Shown here in pieces: positions 37,977 to 47,741 of a DNA stretch of 64,000 bases. Source of the DNA: Calcarisporiella thermophila CBS 279.70 (Eukaryota; Calcarisporiellomycota); assembly GCF_041956535.1 (NCBI RefSeq), contig NW_027192223.1, positions 107,879 to 171,878 on the forward strand, read 5' to 3'. The position numbers and the translations under genes were made by a program. The notes below the pieces were generated by a model, which searched no databases, was not told where the DNA came from, and saw nothing but the letters and a program-made list of their open reading frames with translations. Position 1 is the first letter of the stretch; each line of letters starts with the position of its first letter.

Positions 37977-38083
37977 TCTAATATCAATAGCACATTGAAT
38001 AGAAACCGAAAGCGACTAAATTGTAGACAATAAATTTGGCCGTCTGCAATGCGTTTCTATTTGCGATCCAGCAGTGAGAGTTA
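37977..38083 (+). repeat. Duplicated flank, copy A
   Basis: Aligns by eye at roughly 80 percent identity with 39987-40095 (shared cores tgaatagaaa/cgaatagaaa, actaaattgta, aaatttggc, gatcca). Left arm of the GH25 duplication unit. Confidence 0.8.
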
Positions 38084-38487
38084 ACAGTAAGATAAAAAAA
38101 ATTGATAAGCTGCAGATTTGAGCATTGTGCTGTTTACATGTTAGCCCCTACTTCTTTCTCTTATCTAACTTCGTTGTACTTGGAAAATTTGTGTTAGGAT
38201 CGATATGCAAGATCTTTTATTGGTGTTTTGTGATGTTTTGCATTTCCAGCATTGCTTCTTCAAGATCAGGGTTCTAGTTTACCTTTATTTCTATAATAAC
38301 CATGCCCAATTTGAACTCCCAAATAAATGTTATGCATGTATATTGAAATTCGCATTTGCCCACATCCTTTGAATTAATACCTGTTTCAACCAATGTCGCA
38401 TCATCCAAACAGAAGTTCATATATGGATTTATATTCATTGCGTGAAATTGAGGCTGATAATCAAACCGGTAACACTGCCACAAAACG

Positions 38488-38495
38488 TATATAAG
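38488..38495 (+). promoter_or_regulatory. TATA box of the first GH25 gene
   Basis: TATATAAG, 74 nt before the ATG at 38569. The clearest core promoter element in this zone, so the gene was at least recently a promoter-driven gene. Confidence 0.6.
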
Positions 38496-38568
38496 TAGGT
38501 TTAAACACTGGGTAGTTTGCTACAAGCACACGAATTGCTCCCCATTACCACGCAATTAGTTTATAAGC

Positions 38569-39252
38569 ATGAAAGCCTTAATCTGTTTGCTCGTTTTCAT
38601 CAAAGTTGTCATTGCCGCCCTCCCAAAAGGTATTGATGTTAGCAGCCACCAGCCCAACATTAACTGGCCGCAGGTAAAAGCAAATGGCATCGAGTTTGCA
38701 TACATAAAGGCGACGGAAGGAACAGGATACAAAAGCCCTCAATTTAATAGTCAGTACACTGGAGCCACAAAGGTCGGTCTTATTCGTGGTGCGTATCACT
38801 TTGCACGCCCCGATGTATAATCTGGAGCTGCCCAAGCCAATTTTTTTCTAGCTAACGGTGGTGGTTGGACTGGTGATGGTATTACACTTCCTGGCGCCCT
38901 CGATATGGAATACAATCCATATGACAGCAATAAGTGCTATGGCTTATCTCAAGCTGCGATGGTTCAATGGATCAGAGATTTCAGTAATACTTACAAATCA
39001 AGAACTGGTCGCCCCCCTGTTATCTACACTTCCACTTCTTGGTGGCAGCTGTGTACCGGAAACTACAATGGATTTGGCTCTGAGAATCCTTTATGGGTTG
39101 CACGTTACGCAAGCGCGCCAGGACAACTACCAGCTGGATGGAGTTTCTACAGCTTTTGGCAGTATTCTGATAATGCTTCACCCAATCCTGGCGATGCAGA
39201 TGTATGGAACGGCAGCAGCGCAAGCTTGAAAAAATTTGCAAGAGGCGGCTAA
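38569..39252 (+). pseudogene. GH25 lysozyme (N,O-diacetylmuramidase) with one in-frame stop
   Basis: Secreted Chalaropsis-type muramidase that cleaves bacterial peptidoglycan. Signal peptide about residues 1-17 (MKALICLLVFIKVVIA), then GH25 motifs GIDVSSHQ, FAYIKATEG and GAYHFARP. The frame then meets TAA at 38818-38820 and continues without any shift through QANFFLANGGGW, the catalytic DxE block GALDMEYN, VIYTSTSWW, PLWVARYAS and FWQYSD to the stop at 39252. Read through, it is a full-length 227-codon GH25. The truncated 83-residue product would lack the catalytic DxE. No intron can remove the stop without losing conserved residues. Likely a very young pseudogene, a sequencing error, or a readthrough case; the first two are more likely. 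Confidence 0.85.
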
Positions 39253-39986
39253 CTTTAAATTCAAAGTTTATATTAGACTATGATAATCGAAACACGACCA
39301 CAATATTACTTCTCATATAATAGAATAAACTCATCATTTGATAATACTTCAAGCCCTAGTTTTAATAATAAACATTATACTCTTCCAATATCATTTTAAA
39401 AGCGCTGTAAACTATTATTCAAAGGATGAAATATTCTTAAAATTAATACAAACAAAGCTGGCTGGCAACATTAGGGTTTCAAGAGTTAGGGGCTTACACC
39501 CTTTAATCTATTAAGGCTTTAAACTGAACTTGAGTTTAACCCTAATCCCAGAATTAACTTTGTTCAAAGAACGCATAGCCCCTCTACCTCATCCATAGTA
39601 CTTCACTTTTACACCGCTTTATATTGCAAGGTGAGTTCGAAATGCAGAGCTGAAAATGGTTTGCCGATACTTGGCTAATTTGCAGCTGATCTTGCTACGA
39701 AGAATACTTAGACAATGCTATCCAGAATTAATGCAGCCGTATCTGTGAATCGCAAGACTGCTACTTGCTCACTTTCATTCATAATCCATACAGCATGTGT
39801 TGCGAAACCACCCCTGAGTACCTCCAACCATTTATTGTCATAATTAATACCGTTTTTGATGAGATACCAGAGGAGCCACAACTGCTGATTGTTCGTATAG
39901 CTGAAAACCCCCCCGTTAAAGGATCCCAAAATGTGCCGCCGGCATCGATATTGCAAAAATGGGTCACCCTCTATTCTTGTTTCGAC
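39253..39986. other. Spacer between GH25 copies
   Basis: AT-rich. The block 39895-39935 (agctgaaaacccccccgtt...ggatccc) has a degenerate match at 40929-40970. A minus-strand frame at about 39708-39967 has no recognisable domain. Confidence 0.5.
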
Positions 39987-40095
39987 TCTAATGTTAATAG
40001 CAAATCGAATAGAAATCGAAAACTACTAAATTGTAAACCCCAAATTTGGCTACCTGCAACCCGTTTATGTTTGTGATCCAACAATCTGCGAGTGC
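39987..40095 (+). repeat. Duplicated flank, copy B
   Basis: Partner of 37977-38083. Here it runs directly into the middle of the second GH25 copy, so a deletion junction lies at about 40090-40096. Confidence 0.8.
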
Positions 40096-40496
40096 TAGCA
40101 ATGATGTGGTTGGAGTGCCGATGGTATCCCATTTCCTGACATCCCTCGATCTTGAAAGAAACTGCTCTGATTTATCTGGTGCTTTGATGGTTAACTGGAT
40201 CAAAAATTTCAGAAATGTTTACCACGTAAAAACAGGTCGCTATCCTGTCACCTACACCAACACTTCTTGGTGGAAGCAGTGTGCCGGGGACTCTGCGGCA
40301 TTTGCTAACGATCACCCCTTTATGGATTGCGCGTTATGCAAGCTTGGAAGGATATCTGCCAGCTGGATATATACCAGCTGGATGGCATTGCCGTACCTTC
40401 TGGCAGTATTCTGATAAAGTTACTCCCAATCCCGGCGGTGCAGATACTTTTAACGGCGACGCAAATGGGTTGGAACGATTTGCTAAAGGCTCTTAA
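40096..40496 (+). pseudogene. Second GH25 lysozyme copy, 5'-deleted and frameshifted
   Basis: Homologous to the 3' half of the upstream GH25 gene. It starts at the equivalent of about codon 93 (gatggtat... then a degenerate LDLERN in place of LDMEYN), continues GALMVNWIKNFRNVY, VTYTNTSWWKQC and FANDHP, then shifts frame by one extra base near 40317-40321. In the next frame LWIARYAS, TFWQYSD and GLERFAKGS follow to a stop at 40496. The 5' half, signal peptide and promoter are missing. The downstream flank also matches that of copy 1 for about 70 nt. A dead duplicate. Confidence 0.88.
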
Positions 40497-40546
40497 GTTC
40501 AGATTCAAGGTTTATTTTAAATATTGATAATCAAAATACAATCCCA

Positions 40547-40846
40547 ATGTTACATCCCTGTAATTATAAATATAGCCGAAAACACTTTGTTAAGGTAACA
40601 TTCGTAGCTCCCAAATGCTATCGTTTCTACACAGTTGACGATGCCCCTCAAAGGATTATAGCAAGGTTCAAAGGAATAAACCATAGCGACATACTCTTAG
40701 AAAATGCAAAAGCAATAGAAAAGATCAAGGGAGGGAAAGCTGATGTGCAAGGGTTTTTCGATTACTATAATTCTGCTAACCCAGGAAGTTCACTGAGCAT
40801 CTTCGAAAAGCTCCTCGAGGAGAAGAAATCCCCACGAATGCATTGA
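40547..40846 (+). CDS. Unrecognised 99-residue ORF
   Basis: Complete frame from an ATG to a stop just downstream of the GH25 remnant. Mixed charged composition with a helical look (LLENAKAIEKIKGGKADVQG). No domain recognised and no splice signals needed. Its start coincides with the end of the duplicated unit. It could be a gene fragment rather than a working gene. Confidence 0.25.
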   Translation: MLHPCNYKYSRKHFVKVTFVAPKCYRFYTVDDAPQRIIARFKGINHSDILLENAKAIEKIKGGKADVQGFFDYYNSANPGSSLSIFEKLLEEKKSPRMH

Positions 40847-42398
40847 AAAGATACAGCATAGCCTTTTCATTGATTCAACCATCTTATAATATGGTTTGAG
40901 ACTCAAGTATTTCACGCTATCCAACCTTTGGTTGAGCTGGAAACCCTCCGTTAATGGATCCTGAAGCGTGCACCCGCCTGTCCAACCGTACTACATTACG
41001 AGATTTGATCCAATATAGGCGTATATAATTGTTTTGTGTGAGAAAAAGGAGCTGGATTGCGAATCCCCTCTTATTTTCCTTGACCAAGGTGAGAAGGCCA
41101 ATCGCTCTCTCTTTGAGACGGATTAATCCCCAGACTTGACGGCATCGAATGGAAGTCTCCTAAGAGAAACATACCCGCTCGTGCGGAGAAGCGCCGATAC
41201 ACCCATCCACAGCCACGCATTCTATAAGTCGCTGGCTCTGCTTGGAGAGTAATATCATAGCTTTCTGATCCTTTCAAACACACGGCGCCTCCATACTTCA
41301 AACACAAATAAGAATATGGATTGCTTTCAAAATGGATAATCAGAAGAGAAGCCTCAGGCTAGCGAAAAGCACTTGATGAACTTGCGAAGGAGAGTCACAA
41401 CGGCACGGCCTTTGCATGTGGGAATCTATTTTTAGAGCTGAAGCCAGTGCTTCAGGCTATCCGTGATTAGCACACTGAGTATCCTGCTCCATTTGATTGC
41501 CGAAGGCCTTCTCTTTCCCAGCATCGGGTGTCCGAGTACAGAGTGGCAGCTCCTCAGTCTATGTTCCGCACGAAAGAATGGCGACGCTGGAGGAAACGTG
41601 GCAATGCCCTTGCACAAATTTGCAAGATATTTGCGATCACAATCCGCTAAGCATAGACGCAGAGACGGGGAAACCCCGAACCTGCTGCCCACGTTGGAGG
41701 GATGAATGGCCCGGACGTGCCGCACCCTGAAGGACCCTCGCCTCCCTTTTCACCATGAACGTGAGCGGCTAGCCGCGGTGCGGGCTCCTCACCTGAATAT
41801 CCGGGATCGACATGAGCGCATCGCCATACTGCTGCTGAGGCATGCGTCTGCGCGAGATTGGTTACCAAAAAGTAGTCGGCGAGGGCTCTCGAGAGCTAAA
41901 ACAGAGTAAAACTTGCGAATATGAAATTTGACGAGAGGGAAAGCACATGCCCTTGCAGTCCTCTCTGATTGGGAGCGGGGTCTATTTGGATCGCGGAGCT
42001 CTCTTAATCCGCTGTTCCACACGGCCGTTAATATGGATGTTTAAGAGAAACTACGGCCTTAAGAAAGGCGGAGTGTCAACCCGGTGCTAACCCGATTTCA
42101 ATTGGTCAGCCCAAAGACATTTTTGGCCTTATCAGGATATGTTAATACCACGAGCACCGCAGCCAGAGGACTAATCTATGTTATATAAGTTAGGGCCTTT
42201 CCGTTTTCTAATAATCGTTTCAGTGCTCACAACCCCCTCCACGCTTTCCCCCTTTCCCCCCTACGCTCAACGATAGAAGTGCGGCTGAGCATCACCGTTA
42301 GCCCTGATCCTGCTCTTATTCCTCCCCCGCACTTTTGCTCTAGTCCCTAGCTACCTCTATCTACCCTCCTCCCGCCGACTACATATCTAGGCTACACC
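40847..42398. other. Intergenic region with possible retroelement debris
   Basis: About 1.5 kb upstream of the PHO89-type gene. Base composition changes from AT-rich to mixed at about 41050-42050. A minus-strand frame at 41071-41307 contains FLLGDFHSMPSSLGINPSQR, which resembles the GDFN motif of LINE-type endonucleases, but there is no intact element. The last 170 nt are pyrimidine-rich. Confidence 0.4.
42182..42189 (+). promoter_or_regulatory. TATA box, phosphate transporter gene
   Basis: TATATAAG about 210 nt before the ATG at 42399, followed by a C/T-rich 5' leader (about 42230-42380), a pattern common in strongly expressed fungal genes. Confidence 0.5.
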
Positions 42399-43979
42399 AT
42401 GTATACCTATCTCTTTGCCATTGGTATCGTCGTGGCCATTGCCGATGCCTACGGTATCGGCGCCAACGATGTCGCTAACTCGTTTTCCACCTCCGTCGGA
42501 TCCCGCTCCATCACCCTCGCGCAGGCCTGCATCATCGCCATCTTCACCGAGTTCCTCGGAGCGGTCTTGCTGGGCGCTGGCGTCGCCGAGACCATCCGCG
42601 GAAACATCGTCAGCTATGCCGACTACAAGGCCGAGCCCGGAATCCTGATGCTTGGTATGGTCACGAGTATGATCGGGTCTGCATCCTGGGTCATCACCGC
42701 TTCCAACTTCGGATGGCCCGTCTCGACCACCCACTCCATCGTGGGCGCCATCATCGGGTTCGGTATTGCTGCTCGTGGAGCTGATTCAGTGGACTGGACT
42801 TGGAAGGGAGTTGGTAAAATCATTGCTTCCTGGTTCGTCTCTCCCGTTGCCGCTGGCATTGTTGCCGCCATTATCTTTGGCCTCACCCAATTCTTTGTGC
42901 TCCGCCACCCCAACTCGCTTCAGCGCGGTCTCCGGGCCATTCCCATCTACTTTTCCTTCGCCATGGCCATCAACATCTTCTATATTGTGTTCAAGGGTGC
43001 GCCAAACCTTAAGCTTGACCAACAACCCCTTGGCGCCGTCCTCGGAATCACGTTTGGTGTTGCCGTCTTCATCGGCGTCTTCTGCTGGTTCTTCTATGCT
43101 CACTGGCTGCGTCGTCGCCTGGTGTACAACGAGCAAACCCGCTGGTATCACGCCTTCGTCTCGCCCTTCATCGGCCCTCTGCCAAAGGTGCCCGAAGGCC
43201 AAACGGTCATCAACTACCAGCAACACCGCCTCGAGGACGAAGAGCAGCCCTCGGAGATGCTCGAAGATAAGGCCGTGGTTGACGGGAAATTGGCCGAAGA
43301 GCTTCCTGCGCCCGCCACGACTGAAGCGCCCAAGAGATCCTTCCTCGACGTGGCCCTTCACGGAGTTCGCCAAAACGTGGTCGATCACAACTCCGCTAAC
43401 CTCAAGGACATGCACGATGCCGCTATTAAATATGACGACCGCACCGAATACCTCTACTCGTTCCTCCAGGTCATCACCGCCTCCTTCGCCTCTTTCGCCC
43501 ACGGATCCAATGATGTTGCCAACGCGGTCGGTCCTTTCGCGACCGTGTACGATATTTGGTCTAGAAACGCCATCCCCGACGCAAAGGTCCCGGTCCCCAT
43601 CTGGATCCTCGTGATGGGGGGTGCAGCTATCGATCTTGGTTTGATCACGTTCGGCTATCGCGTTATGCGTACATTAGGAAACAACCTCACCTACCACTCG
43701 CCTTCTCGTGGCTTCTCAATGGAGTTGGGTACTTCGCTCACCGTCTTGACGTTCTCCAAGCTCTCGCTCCCTGTGTCTACCACCCACTGTATCACCGGTG
43801 CCACCACCGCCGTCGGTCTCATGAATGGCGAAGGCATCCGCACCCTCAACTGGCGTATGCTGTTGTGGTGTTTCTTCTCCTGGATCATCACCCTTCCCAT
43901 TGCCGGCGGTATCTCGGGTCTCCTCTTTGCTTTCGTTGCAAACTCACCCACGCTCGCCAGCTCAACTGCTCAGTACTAA
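42399..43979 (+). CDS. PHO89: Sodium/phosphate symporter, PiT family (Pho89-like)
   Basis: High-affinity plasma-membrane phosphate carrier. Intronless, 526 residues. Both inverted PiT signatures are intact: GANDVANSFSTSVGSRS near the N-terminus and HGSNDVANAVGPFA in the second half, each followed by PVSTTH (GWPVSTTHSIVGA and LPVSTTHCITGAT). About 10-12 membrane helices flank a central hydrophilic loop (about residues 240-345) rich in Glu, Asp and Pro. Start ATG fits the usual MxxxxWxxxxG-type short N-terminus. Codon use is strongly C-ending, suggesting high expression. It lies directly upstream of, and in the same direction as, an alkaline phosphatase gene. Confidence 0.96.
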   Translation: MYTYLFAIGIVVAIADAYGIGANDVANSFSTSVGSRSITLAQACIIAIFTEFLGAVLLGAGVAETIRGNIVSYADYKAEPGILMLGMVTSMIGSASWVITASNFGWPVSTTHSIVGAIIGFGIAARGADSVDWTWKGVGKIIASWFVSPVAAGIVAAIIFGLTQFFVLRHPNSLQRGLRAIPIYFSFAMAINIFYIVFKGAPNLKLDQQPLGAVLGITFGVAVFIGVFCWFFYAHWLRRRLVYNEQTRWYHAFVSPFIGPLPKVPEGQTVINYQQHRLEDEEQPSEMLEDKAVVDGKLAEELPAPATTEAPKRSFLDVALHGVRQNVVDHNSANLKDMHDAAIKYDDRTEYLYSFLQVITASFASFAHGSNDVANAVGPFATVYDIWSRNAIPDAKVPVPIWILVMGGAAIDLGLITFGYRVMRTLGNNLTYHSPSRGFSMELGTSLTVLTFSKLSLPVSTTHCITGATTAVGLMNGEGIRTLNWRMLLWCFFSWIITLPIAGGISGLLFAFVANSPTLASSTAQY

Positions 43980-44370
43980 AAAGGCTCCTTTCGCTCAGTT
44001 TTCTGTATTTATACCCTCCTCCCCCCCCCCCCCCCCGAGCTTTCCTATTTATTGATGATAAGAAACTTATTTGATTAGTTTACCTTAATTTATCTCCATA
44101 ATCGACTATTTATATAAAGGATAGCATATTTATTACATTTTTGCTACATTTTTTTTGGGAACCTTGGTCCCTTAAATTTCGATCAATCACCGGCGGTGAT
44201 ATCATCACATGCACCAAAAAACGTGCACTAGTCAAGTGATGGATATGACTGTTCAATTTTAAAAATTAACTGTCGTTCCAGCTTCATTTCTCTCTCTCCA
44301 TTCACCATTTTTCTAACCCTCCTCTCTCGTCCTCTCTCTCTTAATCCAATCTTTCCTCCTTCTTTCTTTA
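43980..44370. promoter_or_regulatory. Spacer between phosphate transporter and alkaline phosphatase genes
   Basis: Contains 16 consecutive C at 44021-44036, the sequence aacgtg at 44220-44225 (CACGTT on the other strand, a weak Pho4-type core about 146 nt before the next ATG) and a C/T-rich leader at about 44288-44370. The Pho4 reading is only suggestive. Confidence 0.35.
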
Positions 44371-46477
44371 ATGGCCCTAATTTACACTAGCCGGGAGTCA
44401 AGCGATGATCCTGAGAGGCAAGCCCTCCTAAATACATCCAAACCCGAACGCAAGGTAGGCTACAAGTGTTCTAATGTGTCAGCTCTTTTACTCAGCTCGA
44501 GCTCTTGTATTACCAGGCATTGAGCCGAATCAGCATTTCAATCCTCGGTGTGCTCATTTTTATTGCAACTGCCACTTTTGTCACTATTTATTACACCCAA
44601 TATCACATCGGTAATGCATCCTATTTTTTAAAAATAAGTGACATGTCGTATTATTCATGCTGTTCATTCACCATTTCCTGCAGCGCCCAAGCATAAGCAT
44701 AATGTCATCTTGCTCATTTCAGATGGGCATGGCCCGACTAGCCAGACCTATGGCCGCTACTTTTATCAACACATTAATGGATTACCTTATACAACTCAAC
44801 TCCCCCTCGACACAATTCTAGTTGGTACCTCTCGCACTCGCTCTTCATCCAGCTTAGTGACTGATTCGGCCGCAGGCGCAACCGCGTTCTCATGTGCGCT
44901 CAAGACCTATAATGGGGCTGTTGCAGGCAAGCTATTTTGATGTATCGTTAGCAATGTGTCTTTAATTACTAAACGAGATGAGTATAGTCGATCCCCAATC
45001 GCAACCCTGTGGAACCGTGCTTGAATCAGCCAAGGCTAACGGTTATCGCACTGGCCTTGTAGTCACCAGCCGTATTACGCATGCCACCCCTGCGGCCTTT
45101 TCCGCGCATGTCATCGATCGTAATATGGAAGATAAAATCGCTGAGCATCAGATTGGTGAGACACCACTAGGTCGGACAGTAGACCTTATGTTTGGGGGCG
45201 GGCTATGCTTCTTTCTGCCAAACAACTCGAGTGAGAGCTGCCGGAAGGATGACCGCGATCTTATTGCAGAAGCCCAGCATCGAGGCTTTAGTACCCTGAC
45301 CACTCGCGCCGATTTCGACACGGTCAACGTCAATGATACCAGGTAACCTAGCGGCATCCTACGTACAAATTATTATCATCTTTTTTACTGATCTTAATCA
45401 ATGCCTCTACAGCCTCCCTCTCATTGGTATTTTTGCTTTGGATGTAAGATTCCTGCTTTTATCCTCTATTGTTGAGCCCCAACCTTTATACATGTTTTTT
45501 TTTTTCATAGCACATGGCTTACGAAATAGACCGTCTCCCAGCTAAAGAGCCCTCGCTCTATGAAATGACGGCAAAGGCGCTTCAAATCCTCGACAAATCC
45601 ACGGCCGACTCGGATAAGGGTTTCTTTTTGATGATCGAGGGCAGCAAAATCGGTATTTAAATTGGCTTGAGCAATTTTACTCAGCCATAAATATCTAATC
45701 TTTTTTTTTTTTCCTTTTCTTCCAAGACCTCGCTGCCCACGCAAACGACCCTGCTGCTCAAGCTCATGACATTCTTATGTACAACGAAGTAATAGGGCTT
45801 GTCAAGACTTTTGCTGACACGCATCCTGGCACTTCGGTCATCTCCATCTCAGATCATGAAACGGGAGGTATGACCCTTGGGCGCCAACCAACCAAAGAAT
45901 ACCCAGAGTAAGCTACTACTGTTTCTTAAGCAAAACCAGGTCGAGATTCTAAATGCGTGATTTTTGAAATGCTAGATATATATGGTATCCCGAAGTGATT
46001 GCTCGGGTCAAGAATTCAACAGAGGTTCTCACGCAAGCTATCCTCAAGCATCGGGGCACTCCCTATTTTGCGGAATACGTGCGTAATACGATCGTTCGTG
46101 ATGGACTTGGAATCCAGGATCCTTCGGACGAAGAGCTTGAGGCGCTTATGGCTCCCGGCACCCGGTTCGAACTTGAAGACACCCTTGGGCGGATGGTGAG
46201 TAATCGTGCTTGGATCGGCTGGACCACCCATGGTCATACGGGCGTTGACGTGAACCTGTATGCATATGGAGCGGGAGCAGAGACTCTTAGAGGAAACCAT
46301 GAGAACACCGATATTGGTGAGTTTATCGCGCAGTATTTGGGGCTGAATTTGAACCAGATCACGCAACAGCTTCGGGTGGGAAACATGTCCTACATTTCTG
46401 AGGATACGGTGGGTCCGACTACGACCAAGAGCTCAGCTGCTGATCAGGGTCTAGACTATTACCACAGCCGTGTATAG
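44371..46477 (+). CDS. PHO8: Vacuolar-type alkaline phosphatase (Pho8-like)
   Basis: Repressible alkaline phosphatase releasing phosphate in the vacuole lumen. Eight exons: 44371-44454, 44517-44610, 44684-44926, 44988-45342, 45413-45443, 45511-45652, 45727-45907 and 45976-46477, giving 543 residues. Type II membrane anchor at about residues 33-53 (ISILGVLIFIATATFVTIYY). Metal and catalytic motifs intact: NVILLISDGHG, LVTDSAAGATAFS with the Ser nucleophile, MIEGSKIDLAAHANDP, SDHETGGMTLG and TTHGHTGVDV. The intron 44927-44987 has a GC donor (gcaagc); reading on would hit a stop at once. One exon is only 31 nt. Tandem with the phosphate transporter gene. Confidence 0.93.
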
Positions 46478-47741
46478 AATATAAATCTGCTGTCTATTGT
46501 GCTTCCTTTGCTTTTCTACACTCTTCCTACTTTTGCCTGCACAACGCTTCCATGCTTTAACTATTATTTACAGAACTGTACTCTATTTTCTATTTACTCA
46601 CGTATTTTATGCTGAGTCCCTGAATTAAATACCTTCTTTGTCCTCAGTTCCCCCTCTGCTATTATTTTGCGCTTGTGGTCGGCATACATGGCCCTTTTCC
46701 CGCCAGTGTTCTCTCAAAATTATCCCCGAGAAATGGTGCAGCAAGAGGATTCGATAACGTCATTTTCAATCGAGTATCCCTCAAGAAGTCGGTCATTCTT
46801 CTTTCGCATAGCCAATGGGAATGAGTCGGTCAAGCATATCTAATAACTGCAGCCTATCTCCTTTTCATCAATGTTAAACGGATAATCCTTATTTCGAAGC
46901 GGATGGATGCAACATCTCCGCCCTCTTTTCCATATTTTCAGATAAGGCAAGCACAGCTTTTTAATTAGGATCACTCGTTACATTCATAATGACAATGGTA
47001 GTCCTATTGCCTTCTGCTGTTAGACTACATTATGGTTGTGACTCCTCTGGATCATTCCCAAAGCCTCCGCCCTATAATGATGTTTTAAAACGGGCGGTGT
47101 CAATAAGGTTTATTAAGCCGAAGACTGTGCCTTCGCCGTTCATACCAAGGACAAATTCGCTCCAATCTGCTTGGTTACCCAAAATATGTCTTGGCAAGTG
47201 CGTGACCTCAGCTTGCGTTGATACCGATTTGCATTAGAAGCAAAGCTCCGATCTTTGATCTCAAGGCCATCTGCACTAGTATATTGATCTTGGAATCTAT
47301 TAATATATATTGTATTTGGGGTTTATTCGGTTATCTTGGATAGCTATCGCTTAATAGAGAGGCCCCCTTAAACAAGACCTCTTTGCTTAACAATTGCCCG
47401 GCATAGCCACGTTTATAAAAACTCGAAACCTTGTAATTCAAAACGCTAATTGTACGCAAGAGCTTGTTGTACGAGGTAACCTCACGATATGATAAACTAG
47501 CGTACAAAAATGATGAGGGAGAAACCAAGAAAAAAAAAGGTTAAAATAAAGGCTGAATACAAAAACCTGGTATAAAAGGTTCAGTCAACTTTTTCACCTC
47601 TCTTTTAAATTCTATTTTATTTACTCCCTTTCTTCCCCTTCCTCTTTTGTTTTTTGGTCTTTCCTTCACTCCCAATCCTTTATTCCGATTCCTTAGATCC
47701 TTTAATCCTCCTCCTTCATTTTGTTTGGGGTTTGACATATC
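46478..47741. other. Intergenic region upstream of the carboxypeptidase gene
   Basis: 1.26 kb, AT-rich, no supported gene. TATAAAAG at 47571-47578 and a C/T-rich leader (about 47585-47715) mark the carboxypeptidase promoter. Confidence 0.6.
47571..47578 (+). promoter_or_regulatory. TATA box, carboxypeptidase gene
   Basis: TATAAAAG, 171 nt before the ATG, followed by a pyrimidine-rich leader. Confidence 0.55.

Larger units (their letters stand above)
37132..38568. other. Intergenic region between uL2m and the GH25 locus
   Basis: 1.4 kb between divergent genes. AT-rich from about 37530. It contains the first copy of a duplicated non-coding block (37977-38083) and a TATA box near its right end. 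No coding frame supported. Confidence 0.55.

Noticed and set aside
38818-38856. Intron from gtataa to ttctag that would remove the GH25 stop
   Set aside because: It would be 37 nt, shifts the frame and deletes the conserved QANFFLA segment.
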